A stretch of DNA of 13,552 nucleotides from JBKJML01 sp046596415 (GCA_046596415.1 JBKJML010000173.1:1-13552), one strand, 5' to 3'; shown: positions 1-6,286, counted from the first letter of the stretch. Numbers and translations are program-made. Notes: generated by a model from the sequence alone, not told the origin.

Positions 1-745
1 CAATCGTCGCCGACGTCTCCGCCACCGCCGAGCTCTGCTCCACCGTCGCAGCAGCCGCCTCCTTCGTCGCCGCACGCATCTCGAAGGCCGCCTCGCCGAG
101 GACGCCGGCGGTTTCGCGAACCCGCGCGATGAGCCGCTGGATCAGGCGCACAGCGTACGAGCCGAGGAGCGCCATCAGGAGGAGCCCCGCAAGCCCGGCG
201 ACGAGGACGACGGAGCGCGCTCGATTGCGTGCCGAGGCGGCCGCACCGCGAGCGTGCTCGACTTCCGCGTCGACAAGCTTCTGCAGCGCGTCGAGCGGCT
301 GGAGCACGGCGGCGCCTAACCCCTCGTCAGTGAGGTTCGGGGGCACCTTGCCCGCTGCGATCTGCGGCTTCAGCACCTCGAACGCAGCGATGTACGCGCG
401 GTTTGCCTCGAGTGCCGCGTCGACGAGCGGGCGCTGGTCCGGGTCGGGGGCATAGGCCTGCAAGATCTTCGTGAGCTCGCTCGACGCGGCCGTCAGTTGC
501 GCAAGCTCTTCGTCCTCCTGCGTCCGCGCGTAGTCGCCCATCGCCGAGGTCTCCTCCCAGAACTCGGCCTGGGCGTGGACGGCCTCTCGGGCCTGCTTCT
601 CGTGGCCGATCGCGCGAGCGTCGGAATCGGCCGCGCGGTCGTACTGCCACACGGTCGCGCCGAGTGCGGTGACGAACACGAGCGCCGTCAGAAACGACGC
701 CAGCGCGATCTTGCGGGCAGGCCCTTCCAGGCCCCAGCGGGACAT
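1..745 (-). CDS. Methyl-accepting chemotaxis protein, N-terminal part (cut by window edge)
   Basis: The frame is open from the ATG at 743-745 to the left edge, giving 248 residues without a stop. Residues about 12-31 form a first membrane helix and about 178-197 a second. Between them lies a mostly helical, charged extracytoplasmic domain of about 145 residues that looks like a four-helix-bundle sensor. After the second helix, residues about 224-248 (AATKEAAAATVEQSSAVAE and onward) match the start of the methylation helix of chemoreceptors. This type of protein passes ligand binding to CheA/CheW. A recognisable HAMP domain of about 50 residues does not fit between residues 198 and 224, which is unusual. 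The signalling hairpin lies outside the window. It is divergent from the gene at 798 with a 52-base gap. The family call is firm, and the ligand cannot be told. Confidence 0.85.
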   Translation of the reverse strand, partial: MSRWGLEGPARKIALASFLTALVFVTALGATVWQYDRAADSDARAIGHEKQAREAVHAQAEFWEETSAMGDYARTQEDEELAQLTAASSELTKILQAYAPDPDQRPLVDAALEANRAYIAAFEVLKPQIAAGKVPPNLTDEGLGAAVLQPLDALQKLVDAEVEHARGAAASARNRARSVVLVAGLAGLLLMALLGSYAVRLIQRLIARVRETAGVLGEAAFEMRAATKEAAAATVEQSSAVAETSATI

Positions 746-779
746 GCCACGTGCTTCGGCCGTTAAGTGGCTTTTCCTT

Positions 780-785
780 TAGCCT
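780..785 (+). promoter_or_regulatory. Possible -10 element TAGCCT
   Basis: TAGCCT fits the TANNNT pattern and lies 12 bases before the ATG at 798, so transcription would begin only a few bases ahead of the start codon. No clear -35 box or ribosome binding site is seen in the 52-base divergent gap. This is weak evidence from pattern alone. Confidence 0.3.
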
Positions 786-797
786 GCGCTCGCGTCG

Positions 798-1412
798 ATG
801 CCGCGTCAGAACCGGGTCACACCCCTCTCCGAGCTCGTCGCCGATCCGGCGCGCGGCCTCGTCTACGGGAACCGCGGCTGCCTCCACGACGCCGACGGAA
901 CCATCAGGCGGCGGTATGCGGTCAAGCGCTGGATCGCCTGCCAGCTTGTGTTCAAGGACTGGCAGCGCGGGCCGAAGCTCCAGCCCGGCCGCTTCACAGA
1001 GCTCTTCTTCCTCGACGAGGCGACCGCATTCGCCGCCGGGCACAGGCCCTGCGGGCTCTGCCGACGCGCCGACTACGACAGATTCACCGCCCTCTTTCAG
1101 GAGCTGCATCCCGAACGCATCGGAGCGGACGCGATCGACGAGCAACTCCACGCGGAGCGTTTCGACGGCACCGACCGTCGTCTGCACCGCAGCGCGTTCG
1201 CCGACCTGCCCGACGGAGCGTTTGTGCTGGAGGACGGCGAGCCGTGGCTCGTCCGGCGGGCCGAGCTGCTGCGCTGGACACCGGCCGGTTACACCGACCG
1301 GCGCACGATTCGAGGTGGCGAGGCGAGCGTGATCACGCCGCCGTCGCTCGTCCACGTCCTACGCCGTGGCTGGGTCTCCGCCGTCGATGTCTTCCACCCG
1401 AGCTCCCGCTAG
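798..1412 (+). CDS. Conserved protein of unknown function with GHRPCGLC motif
   Basis: A 204-residue soluble protein with no signal peptide or membrane segment. The N-terminus (MPRQNRVTPLSELVADPARG, then GNRGCLHDADG) and the motif GHRPCGLCRR at residues 81-90 look like signature blocks of a family I recognise only as conserved hypothetical actinobacterial proteins. His82, Cys85 and Cys88 resemble the metal-binding arrangement of Ada-type methyl-phosphotriester domains, so a zinc site is plausible, but no activity can be assigned. The ATG at 798 is chosen because the conserved-looking block begins directly after it. The last 54 bases overlap the end of arsC on the opposite strand. Confidence 0.72.
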   Translation: MPRQNRVTPLSELVADPARGLVYGNRGCLHDADGTIRRRYAVKRWIACQLVFKDWQRGPKLQPGRFTELFFLDEATAFAAGHRPCGLCRRADYDRFTALFQELHPERIGADAIDEQLHAERFDGTDRRLHRSAFADLPDGAFVLEDGEPWLVRRAELLRWTPAGYTDRRTIRGGEASVITPPSLVHVLRRGWVSAVDVFHPSSR

Positions 1413-1787
1413 TTCGGCCGCAAGCCCGATCACGAGCCGCTCGATCTCGTCGCGGATCGTGCGTACCCGCTCGATCGGCAGCCCCTTCGGGTCGGGGAGC
1501 TGCCAGCTCACATAGCGCTTGCCCGGCACGACCGGGCAGGCGTCGTCACAGGTCGCGACGACGACATCGGCCCAGGCAACGAGCTCATCGTCGAGCAGGG
1601 CCGGTACGTGGCCGGATGCGTCGATCCCGACCTCGGCCAGGGCATCGAGGACGATCGGGTGCGCAGCGGTTCCCGGGGCGCTCCCGGCCGAGCGGGCATC
1701 GTCCCCCGCGCCGGCGGCGGCGCGGAACAGCCGTTCGGCCATCACACTGCGCCCGCTGTTCGCAACGCAGATGAAGAGGATGTTCAG
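1359..1787 (-). CDS. arsC: Arsenate reductase, low-molecular-weight phosphatase fold
   Basis: It reduces arsenate to arsenite in the cytoplasm. Starting at CTG (1785-1787) the 142-residue protein begins MNILFICVANSGRS, which contains the phosphatase P-loop CX5R (Cys7 to Arg13) that binds arsenate. The ATG/GTG starts further in (1745 and 1742) would delete this loop and leave a dead enzyme, and no ATG, GTG or TTG lies in frame between the loop and the end of arsM. The CTG overlaps the arsM stop as CTGA, like the ATGA and GTGA overlaps elsewhere here. Cys80 and Cys84 (TCDDACP) supply the later thiols, and LPDP around Asp99 the acid. The CxxxC spacing recalls actinobacterial ArsC enzymes, some of which use mycothiol/mycoredoxin, but thioredoxin coupling is also possible. 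The C-terminal tail runs 54 bases into the convergent neighbour. Confidence 0.88.
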   Translation of the reverse strand: MNILFICVANSGRSVMAERLFRAAAGAGDDARSAGSAPGTAAHPIVLDALAEVGIDASGHVPALLDDELVAWADVVVATCDDACPVVPGKRYVSWQLPDPKGLPIERVRTIRDEIERLVIGLAAELAGARVEDIDGGDPATA

Positions 1788-2545
1788 CTCCGCCTCACGG
1801 CCCTGACGATCGCGCCGTGCAGGCCGTCCGCGACCTCGTGGGTGAACTCGACGCTCACCTGCTCGAAGCCGGCTGCTTCGAGCCCCGCCTCGTACTCGCC
1901 CTTTGAGAGAGCGCCCGCGATGCAGCCCACGAAGCTGCCTCGCCTGGCGCGCTCTGCGGTCGACAGCCTGTCCTCGGCGACAACGTCGCTGATCCCGATT
2001 CGGCCACCGGGACGCAGCACACGCGCGATCTCCATCAGCACCGCCGGCTTGTCGGTCGAGAGATTGACGACGCAGTTCGAGATCACGACATCGACCGAGC
2101 CCGCCGGCAGTGGGATCGCCTCGATCACCCCTTTCAGGAAGATCGCGTTGACAAGGCCGGCTGCCCGCGCGTTTTGCTGCGCGAGCGCGAGCATCTCGTC
2201 GGTCATGTCGAGCCCGTAGGCAAGCCCCGTAGGCCCGACGCGCTTCGCCGAGAGGATGACGTCGATTCCACCGCCGGAGCCGAGATCGAGCACCGTCTCG
2301 CCCTCCGCAAGGGCCGCGACAGCCGTCGGGTTGCCGCAGCCGAGCGAGGCAAGCGCCGCCGCCTCGGGCAACGCGCCGCGCTGCTCTACGTCGTAGAGCG
2401 CCTCGCCGAACTTCGCGGCGTCGCTCTCACCGCCGGCGCAGCAGCTTCCGCTCCCGCAGCCACCCGACCCGTCCGCGACCGCCCTGGCGGCCTCCGCATA
2501 TCTCGCTCGTACCTGTTCGCGCAGATCGTCGGCGGCCGTGCTCAT
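1784..2545 (-). CDS. arsM: Arsenite S-adenosylmethionine methyltransferase
   Basis: It methylates As(III) using SAM, giving methylated, partly volatile arsenicals. The 253-residue protein (from ATG at 2543-2545) has the Rossmann SAM motif VLDLGSGGGID (residues about 85-95), YGLDMTDEM (110-118) characteristic of ArsM, and the conserved arsenic-binding cysteines Cys70 (SLGCGNP), Cys158 (SNCVVNLS) and Cys208 (FVGCIAG). A Gly/Cys-rich stretch at residues 26-36 adds Cys30, Cys35 and Cys36. The track-length extension to 2623 is rejected because it would run 78 bases into arsR and lacks family features. The start overlaps the arsR stop as ATGA, so translation is probably coupled. It lies between arsR and arsC, with no arsenite pump nearby. 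Confidence 0.93.
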   Translation of the reverse strand: MSTAADDLREQVRARYAEAARAVADGSGGCGSGSCCAGGESDAAKFGEALYDVEQRGALPEAAALASLGCGNPTAVAALAEGETVLDLGSGGGIDVILSAKRVGPTGLAYGLDMTDEMLALAQQNARAAGLVNAIFLKGVIEAIPLPAGSVDVVISNCVVNLSTDKPAVLMEIARVLRPGGRIGISDVVAEDRLSTAERARRGSFVGCIAGALSKGEYEAGLEAAGFEQVSVEFTHEVADGLHGAIVRAVRRS

Positions 2546-2889
2546 CGGCAACACGCTCCCTTCAGGTCGGCGACCGCGGCGAGCTTCTCGACGGCGTCGG
2601 GCTTCAAGGTGAAGAAGGCCCACTTCCCGCGCTGCTCACGCTTCACGAGCCCGGCGTCGACGAGCTTCTTCATGTGATGGGACACCGTCGGCTGCGACAA
2701 GCCGACCGGCTCGATCAGGTCGCACATGCAAACGGCGCCACCGCTCGTCGCGAGCAGGTTCACGAGCCGTACGCGCGCAGGATCGCCGAGCGCCTTGAAG
2801 AGCTCGGCTGTCGCCTCGGCCTCCCTATCGGAGAGGGTCGGCGCCCCGATCGGGACGCAGCAGGCAACCGGTGTCTCGAGCAAATCCAT
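2542..2889 (-). CDS. arsR: ArsR-family arsenic-responsive repressor
   Basis: A 115-residue winged-helix repressor that should release DNA when As(III) binds. The HTH region (SQPTVSHHMKKL, residues about 65-76) is preceded by Cys54-Met-Cys56 (VCMCDL), the metal box of ArsR proteins. An N-terminal Cys10-Cys11 pair resembles the CC of Corynebacterium glutamicum ArsR, where that pair and a further cysteine form the As(III) site. A second CC (113-114) ends the protein. I place the start at ATG 2887-2889, nine bases after GAGG (2899-2902). The in-frame TTG at 2904 lies inside the operator and has no ribosome binding site. It is first in the arsR-arsM-arsC operon and divergent from the cadC-like gene. 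Confidence 0.93.
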   Translation of the reverse strand: MDLLETPVACCVPIGAPTLSDREAEATAELFKALGDPARVRLVNLLATSGGAVCMCDLIEPVGLSQPTVSHHMKKLVDAGLVKREQRGKWAFFTLKPDAVEKLAAVADLKGACCR

Positions 2890-2900
2890 ATCGACGTTCC

Positions 2901-2930
2901 TCAATATATCGAATATCGTCGATACGTTGA
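2901..2930. promoter_or_regulatory. 30-bp imperfect palindrome, probable ArsR operator
   Basis: The two halves match as blocks TCAA, TATCGA and AT against AT, TCGATA and TTGA, with three pairs of symmetric two-base mismatches, giving 24 of 30 symmetric positions. It is the most AT-rich spot of the neighbourhood. It lies 12 bases upstream of the arsR start and contains the arsR ribosome binding site at its edge. ArsR-family proteins bind such dyads over promoters. It could also influence the divergent cadC-like gene. The binding protein is inferred from position. Confidence 0.8.
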
Positions 2931-2942
2931 GAAGGACGTGCC

Positions 2943-2962
2943 ATTCAAGCGAACGTTAGAAT
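2943..2962. promoter_or_regulatory. 20-bp imperfect palindrome, probable operator of the CadC-like gene
   Basis: ATTCAA and TAGAAT flank eight bases, close to the ATTCAA-N-TTGAAT style of SmtB/ArsR sites, and the inner CG pairs are also symmetric (14 of 20 positions). The right half is itself the TAGAAT -10 element, so a bound repressor would cover the promoter. Confidence 0.5.
2957..2962 (+). promoter_or_regulatory. -10 element TAGAAT, leaderless promoter of the CadC-like gene
   Basis: TAGAAT lies exactly six bases before the ATG at 2969, so the transcript would start at or next to the A of the start codon. No ribosome binding site precedes this gene, which agrees with leaderless translation. 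No convincing -35 box is seen. Confidence 0.6.
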
Positions 2963-2968
2963 GGCCGG

Positions 2969-3325
2969 ATGGCCGCTGACGACACCTGCGAGCTTCTCTG
3001 CATCGACCTTGGTCTCGCCGAGCATGTGCGCCACCACCTGCCTGATCCGACGGTGCTCGCCGAGGTGGTCGAGCGGGCTTGCGCTCTTGCAGACCCGACT
3101 CGGCTGAGCATCCTCCTCGCGCTCCGAACTGGAGGGGAACTGTGCGGCTGCGATCTTGCCTGGATTCTCGGGCGCTCGCAGGCCCTCATCTCGCATCACC
3201 TTCGCGCGTTGCGTGACGCGCAGCTCGTTAACTCCCGACGCGACGGGCGAATGGTCTTCTGCTCGTTGACCGCCGAAGCGAGTGCGCTGCTCGAAGGAGT
3301 CGTCGGTTCCAAGGTGCCCGTGTGA
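2969..3325 (+). CDS. ArsR/SmtB-family metal sensor, CadC-like
   Basis: A 118-residue winged-helix repressor. Cysteines at 7 and 11 (TCELLCID) and at 59 and 61 (ELCGCDL) reproduce almost residue for residue the Cys7/Cys11/Cys58/Cys60 thiolate site by which Staphylococcus aureus CadC binds Cd(II), Pb(II) and Bi(III). The recognition helix is SQALISHHLRAL (about 70-81). It differs clearly from the ArsR encoded divergently 79 bases away, so the two should sense different metals. It probably represses itself and the two cation-efflux genes behind it. Its stop overlaps the next start as GTGA. The start at 2969 is preferred because of the TAGAAT box six bases upstream; the ATG at 2961 is in another frame. 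Confidence 0.88.
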   Translation: MAADDTCELLCIDLGLAEHVRHHLPDPTVLAEVVERACALADPTRLSILLALRTGGELCGCDLAWILGRSQALISHHLRALRDAQLVNSRRDGRMVFCSLTAEASALLEGVVGSKVPV

Positions 3326-3981
3326 GCGCCGTTCGCGAGTTACCGCTCGTCCAGGTGCGGTCGGTTCGTTCACCGGAGTGGCTTCGAGCGGCCAGAAGGG
3401 CTCGCCAGCTCTCCTGGCTCAGCCTCGTGTGGATGGGTGCGGAGGGGACGCTCGGGGTGGTCACGGGTGTTCTCGCCGGGTCGATCGCACTGACGGCGTT
3501 TGGGATCCAATCCTTCATCGAAGGAGTCGCGAGTCTCGTAATCGTCTGGCTCTTCACCGGCAATCGCCTGAACTCCGACCAGGCCGAAGGAGGGGCACAG
3601 AAGTTCGTCGCGATGCAGTTCTTCCTCCTTGTCCCTTTCGTCGGCTACGAAGCACTCAGCAAGCTCATCACCGGCGAGCGCGCCGACACAAGCTGGCTCG
3701 GAATCGGAGTTGTCACGTCCTCCTTGATCGGGATGCCACTGCTCGGGATCGCCAAGCGGCGCCTGGCCGACCAGCTCGGCTCCGTTGCAACCCGTGGTGA
3801 AGGGACACAGAACCTGCTCTGCGCGTACCTCGCAGGTGCCGTCCTCCTCGGTCTGCTCGGAAACACGCTGCTTGGCTGGTGGTGGCTCGATCCGATCGCC
3901 GCGCTTGTCATCACAGCCGTTTCGATCAAAGAAGGTCGAGCGAGTTGGCGGGGAGAGGGCTGCTCGTGCACGAGTTGCTAG
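3322..3981 (+). CDS. Cation-efflux-family membrane protein with altered metal site
   Basis: A 219-residue protein with about six membrane helices from residue 30 to 200, matching the short actinobacterial cation transporter branch of the CDF superfamily, which lacks the cytoplasmic C-terminal domain. Landmarks are GSIALTAFGIQSFIEGVAS (53-71), GIAKRRLADQLGS (142-154), LLCAYLAG (165-172) and GWWWLDPIAALVI (185-197). As I recall this branch, the second-helix position usually reads GFGLDSxIE and the fifth-helix region ADAxQT. Here they read FGIQSFIE and GEGTQN, so acidic ligands are moved or lost. The C-terminus GEGCSCTSC has three cysteines. Start GTG 3322 is coupled to the cadC-like stop. Substrate unknown; Cd, Zn or another soft metal is likely from context. 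Confidence 0.78.
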   Translation: MSAVRELPLVQVRSVRSPEWLRAARRARQLSWLSLVWMGAEGTLGVVTGVLAGSIALTAFGIQSFIEGVASLVIVWLFTGNRLNSDQAEGGAQKFVAMQFFLLVPFVGYEALSKLITGERADTSWLGIGVVTSSLIGMPLLGIAKRRLADQLGSVATRGEGTQNLLCAYLAGAVLLGLLGNTLLGWWWLDPIAALVITAVSIKEGRASWRGEGCSCTSC

Positions 3982-4019
3982 CGACGGCCCAGGATCGCAT
4001 CGAGCGGATGGCGAGCTAG
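3966..4019 (+). CDS. Possible 17-residue coupling ORF before the CDF exporter
   Basis: GTG at 3966 follows a purine-rich GGGGAGAGG, overlaps the end of the upstream gene in another frame, and reads MHELLATAQDRIERMAS. Its TAG shares its last base with the GTG start of the CDF exporter (TAGTG). The exporter itself has only a poor ribosome binding site, so ribosomes finishing this short frame could restart there. There is no similarity that I recognise, and chance is a real alternative. Confidence 0.3.
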   Translation: MHELLATAQDRIERMAS

Positions 4020-4909
4020 TGGGGATCGGCCACGATCACGGGGCGAAGAGCACGAGTAGCCAAGCGCTCGTGCTCACACTCGGACTGACCGCTGCCTACA
4101 CCGTTGCGGAGGTGATCGGCGGCCTGCTGACCGGAAGCCTGGCCCTGCTCGCTGACGCCGGCCACATGCTCTCCGACACTGGCTCGATCGCAGTCGCGCT
4201 CGGAGCAATCTGGCTTGCCAAGCGCCCAGCGACAGCGGCCCGGAGCTTCGGCTTCAAACGAGCGGAGATCCTCGCAGCCCTACTCAACGGCGTCACGCTC
4301 GTTGCGATCTCGATTTGGATCTTCATCGAAGCGGCCCAGCGTTTCTCTGATCCGCCGGAGGTGCTCGGCGGCTGGATGCTCGGGATCGCCCTCGGCGGGC
4401 TCCTGATCAACCTGGCCGGCGCCTTGATCCTCGCCCGTGGCGACCGCAGAAGCCTCAACCTCCAGGCGGCTCTTCGGCACGTCATCGCTGATGTGCTCGG
4501 AAGCGTTGGTGTGATCACAGCGGCGATCGTGATCGTGCTTACAGGCTGGGTCTACGCAGATCCGCTGCTCAGCGTTCTGATCGGAGTCCTCGTCGCAGCC
4601 AGTTCCTGGAGCGTTCTCAAGGAGTCGGTCTCGATCCTTCTGGAAGCCACGCCGAAAGGCATCGACGCCGAGGAAGTGCAAGCGGCTCTGGTCTCGGTCG
4701 CCGGTGTCACGGACGTTCACGACCTCCATATCTGGACGATCACGTCCGGCTTCCCCGCCCTCGCGGCTCATATTCTTGTCGAGCGCGGCGAGGATTGCCA
4801 CGCGAAGCGACGCGACCTCGAGCGGCTGTTGCAGCGCGACTATGAGATCGACCACACCACCCTCCAGGTCGATCACGTCAGTCAAGAACTGCTTCAGATC
4901 GAGTCATAG
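4019..4909 (+). CDS. CzcD-type cation diffusion facilitator (Zn/Cd/Co exporter)
   Basis: An inner-membrane antiporter that moves Zn(II), Cd(II) or Co(II) out of the cytoplasm in exchange for protons. The 296-residue protein has six helices. The second carries His49-xxx-Asp53 (ADAGHMLSD) and the fifth His154-xxx-Asp158 (RHVIADVLG), the paired HD-HD metal site typical of zinc/cadmium CDF proteins. The cytoplasmic domain begins near 200 and contains VHDLHIWTITSG. The N-terminus GHDHG is a short His motif common in this family. GTG 4019 is chosen because it begins directly before this motif; the open frame back to 3785 overlaps the preceding gene and has no family features. Last gene of the cadC-like operon. 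Confidence 0.93.
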   Translation: MGIGHDHGAKSTSSQALVLTLGLTAAYTVAEVIGGLLTGSLALLADAGHMLSDTGSIAVALGAIWLAKRPATAARSFGFKRAEILAALLNGVTLVAISIWIFIEAAQRFSDPPEVLGGWMLGIALGGLLINLAGALILARGDRRSLNLQAALRHVIADVLGSVGVITAAIVIVLTGWVYADPLLSVLIGVLVAASSWSVLKESVSILLEATPKGIDAEEVQAALVSVAGVTDVHDLHIWTITSGFPALAAHILVERGEDCHAKRRDLERLLQRDYEIDHTTLQVDHVSQELLQIES

Positions 4910-4980
4910 GTGGGCCTGGAACCTAAGGCGAGAGACTGCGACGTCGATCGAGACGCGTCGTCATCGCGCCGTCCCGCCGC

Positions 4981-4986
4981 TACGCT
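4981..4986 (+). promoter_or_regulatory. -10 element TACGCT, leaderless promoter of the envelope cassette
   Basis: TACGCT is six bases ahead of the GTG at 4993. A loose -35 match TCGTCA (4958-4963) stands at 17-base spacing. It suggests that the cassette from 4993 on has its own promoter and is not only read through from the exporter. Confidence 0.55.
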
Positions 4987-4992
4987 GGCCGG

Positions 4993-5274
4993 GTGACCGG
5001 ATTGCTGGCGCTACGGAGGCGGATGCCACTGGTTGTTTTCCTACTGCTCTTCGTCCTCCTGCTGATGCTGCTCGGGTTCGCCTGCGCATGCTTCAGCGAC
5101 GGACCGATGCAGGCGGTTGAGCGAGCACTGACGTTGTTCTCGAACCCGGCGGCGCTCGTCGAGGTGTGGTCACCGTTGACCGTCGTGCTGTTCGCGATGC
5201 CACTCATCGTTCTCACGCACTCACGGCCAGTGGGGCGGGCTTCACCAGCCGTGCTGCAGCGCTTCCGCTTCTGA
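4993..5274 (+). CDS. Small membrane protein of unknown function
   Basis: A 93-residue protein with a very hydrophobic segment at about residues 11-31 (VVFLLLFVLLLMLLGF) followed by ACACFSD, and a second hydrophobic segment at about 62-75 (TVVLFAMPLIVL). The Cys-Ala-Cys at the outer edge of the first helix could take part in metal or thiol chemistry, but this is only a guess from context. I do not recognise a family. It stands 61 bases before the propeller gene and shares the direction of the SCO/TlpA cassette. The GTG start follows TACGCT by six bases and no ribosome binding site is seen, so leaderless translation is likely. Confidence 0.6.
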   Translation: MTGLLALRRRMPLVVFLLLFVLLLMLLGFACACFSDGPMQAVERALTLFSNPAALVEVWSPLTVVLFAMPLIVLTHSRPVGRASPAVLQRFRF

Positions 5275-5335
5275 GTTCGACGACGCCGCTGCTACGCGGC
5301 CAGATGTCGTTGTCCATCCCTCAGAAGGAGAACCC

Positions 5336-6286
5336 ATGGCGAAACCAGTCGCCAAGCCGAAAGCAATACCACGGCCCGCGCAGGCCCCGAAGCGACGCCA
5401 CGAACCGGCGAGGAAGAGCCCCTGGCTGTTCCTGGTCGCAGCTGCAGGACTGGCTGCGCTTGGCGTCGTTGCCTTCATCGCGCTCGGGGGCGGGAGTGAG
5501 GAGCGCACGTCTGCAAGCGGCGCCCTGCCAAACACACCTGACTATCACTCGCTGCTCGTTTCGCCGAGCAACCCGGATCAACTGACGCTCGGAACCCACG
5601 AGGGCCTCTTCAGCTCAGCTGACGGCGGGCTCAGCTGGAAGAACTCGAACCTCGCCGGGCAGGATGCGATGAATCTCGCCCAGACCGAGGGTGAGACGAT
5701 CTGGGCCGCCGGTCATTCCCTGCTCGCACGAAGCAGCGACGGCGGGCTGAGCTGGCAGGACATGCAGCCGGCGGGACTCCCGAGTCTCGACGTGCATGGC
5801 TTCGCTGTCGATGCAAAGGACAGCAAGACTCTTTTTGCGGCAATCGCCGGGCAGGGCATCTATCGTTCAACTGACAACGGCGCCAGCTTCGAGCTTGTGA
5901 CCGCAGAGTTCGGACGCGGAGTGATGGCGCTCGCTTCGCTGCCGGATGGCCGCCTGCTTGCAGGCGACATGGAGCGCCAGGGTCTCCTCGCGAGCAGCGA
6001 TCGGGGAAAGACCTGGAAGGGCGTTGTTCAGGGTCAGATCATGGGGATCGCCGTCAATCCGAAGCACCCCGAACGAATCCTCGCCTCCGGGACGGGCGTC
6101 CTTCTTTCGACCGACGGTGGCCGCAATTGGACGCAGGCACTCTCCTTGCCGGACGGGAGCGGGCCGGTCGCCTGGTCGTCGAGCAGCCCGCAAGTAGCCT
6201 ACGTCGTCGGCTTCAACCGCTCGCTCTACCGAACGAGGGACGGCGGGACAAGCTGGACACCGGTCGTCGGACGGGAGGCGGGTTAA
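5336..6286 (+). CDS. Membrane-anchored Asp-box beta-propeller (F510_1955-type, sialidase/sortilin-like fold)
   Basis: 316 residues. A Pro/Lys/Arg-rich cytoplasmic start (1-28) is followed by one membrane helix (about 29-50) and an extracytoplasmic domain. This carries six Asp-box motifs of the form S-x-D-x-G-x-x-W/F at roughly 93-101, 133-140, 178-185, 219-227, 258-265 and 300-307, each sealing one propeller blade. Such proteins are often named glycosylhydrolases, but the sialidase catalytic Arg triad is not evident, so a binding or scaffold role is more likely. AAGGAG at 5325-5330 gives a strong ribosome binding site five bases from the ATG. It is followed without a gap by the micropeptide gene, then TlpA and SCO, which points to envelope metal or redox work. 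Confidence 0.82.
   Translation: MAKPVAKPKAIPRPAQAPKRRHEPARKSPWLFLVAAAGLAALGVVAFIALGGGSEERTSASGALPNTPDYHSLLVSPSNPDQLTLGTHEGLFSSADGGLSWKNSNLAGQDAMNLAQTEGETIWAAGHSLLARSSDGGLSWQDMQPAGLPSLDVHGFAVDAKDSKTLFAAIAGQGIYRSTDNGASFELVTAEFGRGVMALASLPDGRLLAGDMERQGLLASSDRGKTWKGVVQGQIMGIAVNPKHPERILASGTGVLLSTDGGRNWTQALSLPDGSGPVAWSSSSPQVAYVVGFNRSLYRTRDGGTSWTPVVGREAG

Noticed and set aside
1277..1300. Small inverted repeat GCCGGT / ACCGGC in the 798 gene
   Set aside because: Six-base arms inside coding DNA of this composition are expected by chance.
327..1355. Long minus-strand frame of 342 codons crossing the 798 gene and the chemoreceptor
   Set aside because: It is Arg/Pro/Gly-rich with no family motif and lies across two better genes; open frames of this kind are expected opposite high-GC coding DNA.
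767..1774. 335-codon plus-strand frame over the 798 gene and arsC
   Set aside because: Arg/Ala-rich shadow with no motif. The two real genes in this stretch have recognisable sequence blocks.
2890..2904. TTG start for arsR at 2904
   Set aside because: It lies in the operator palindrome and has no ribosome binding site, while ATG 2889 has GAGG at nine bases.
3785..4018. N-terminal extension of the CDF exporter to 3785
   Set aside because: It would overlap the preceding membrane protein gene by almost 200 bases and adds no family sequence; the GHDHG start at 4019 is typical.
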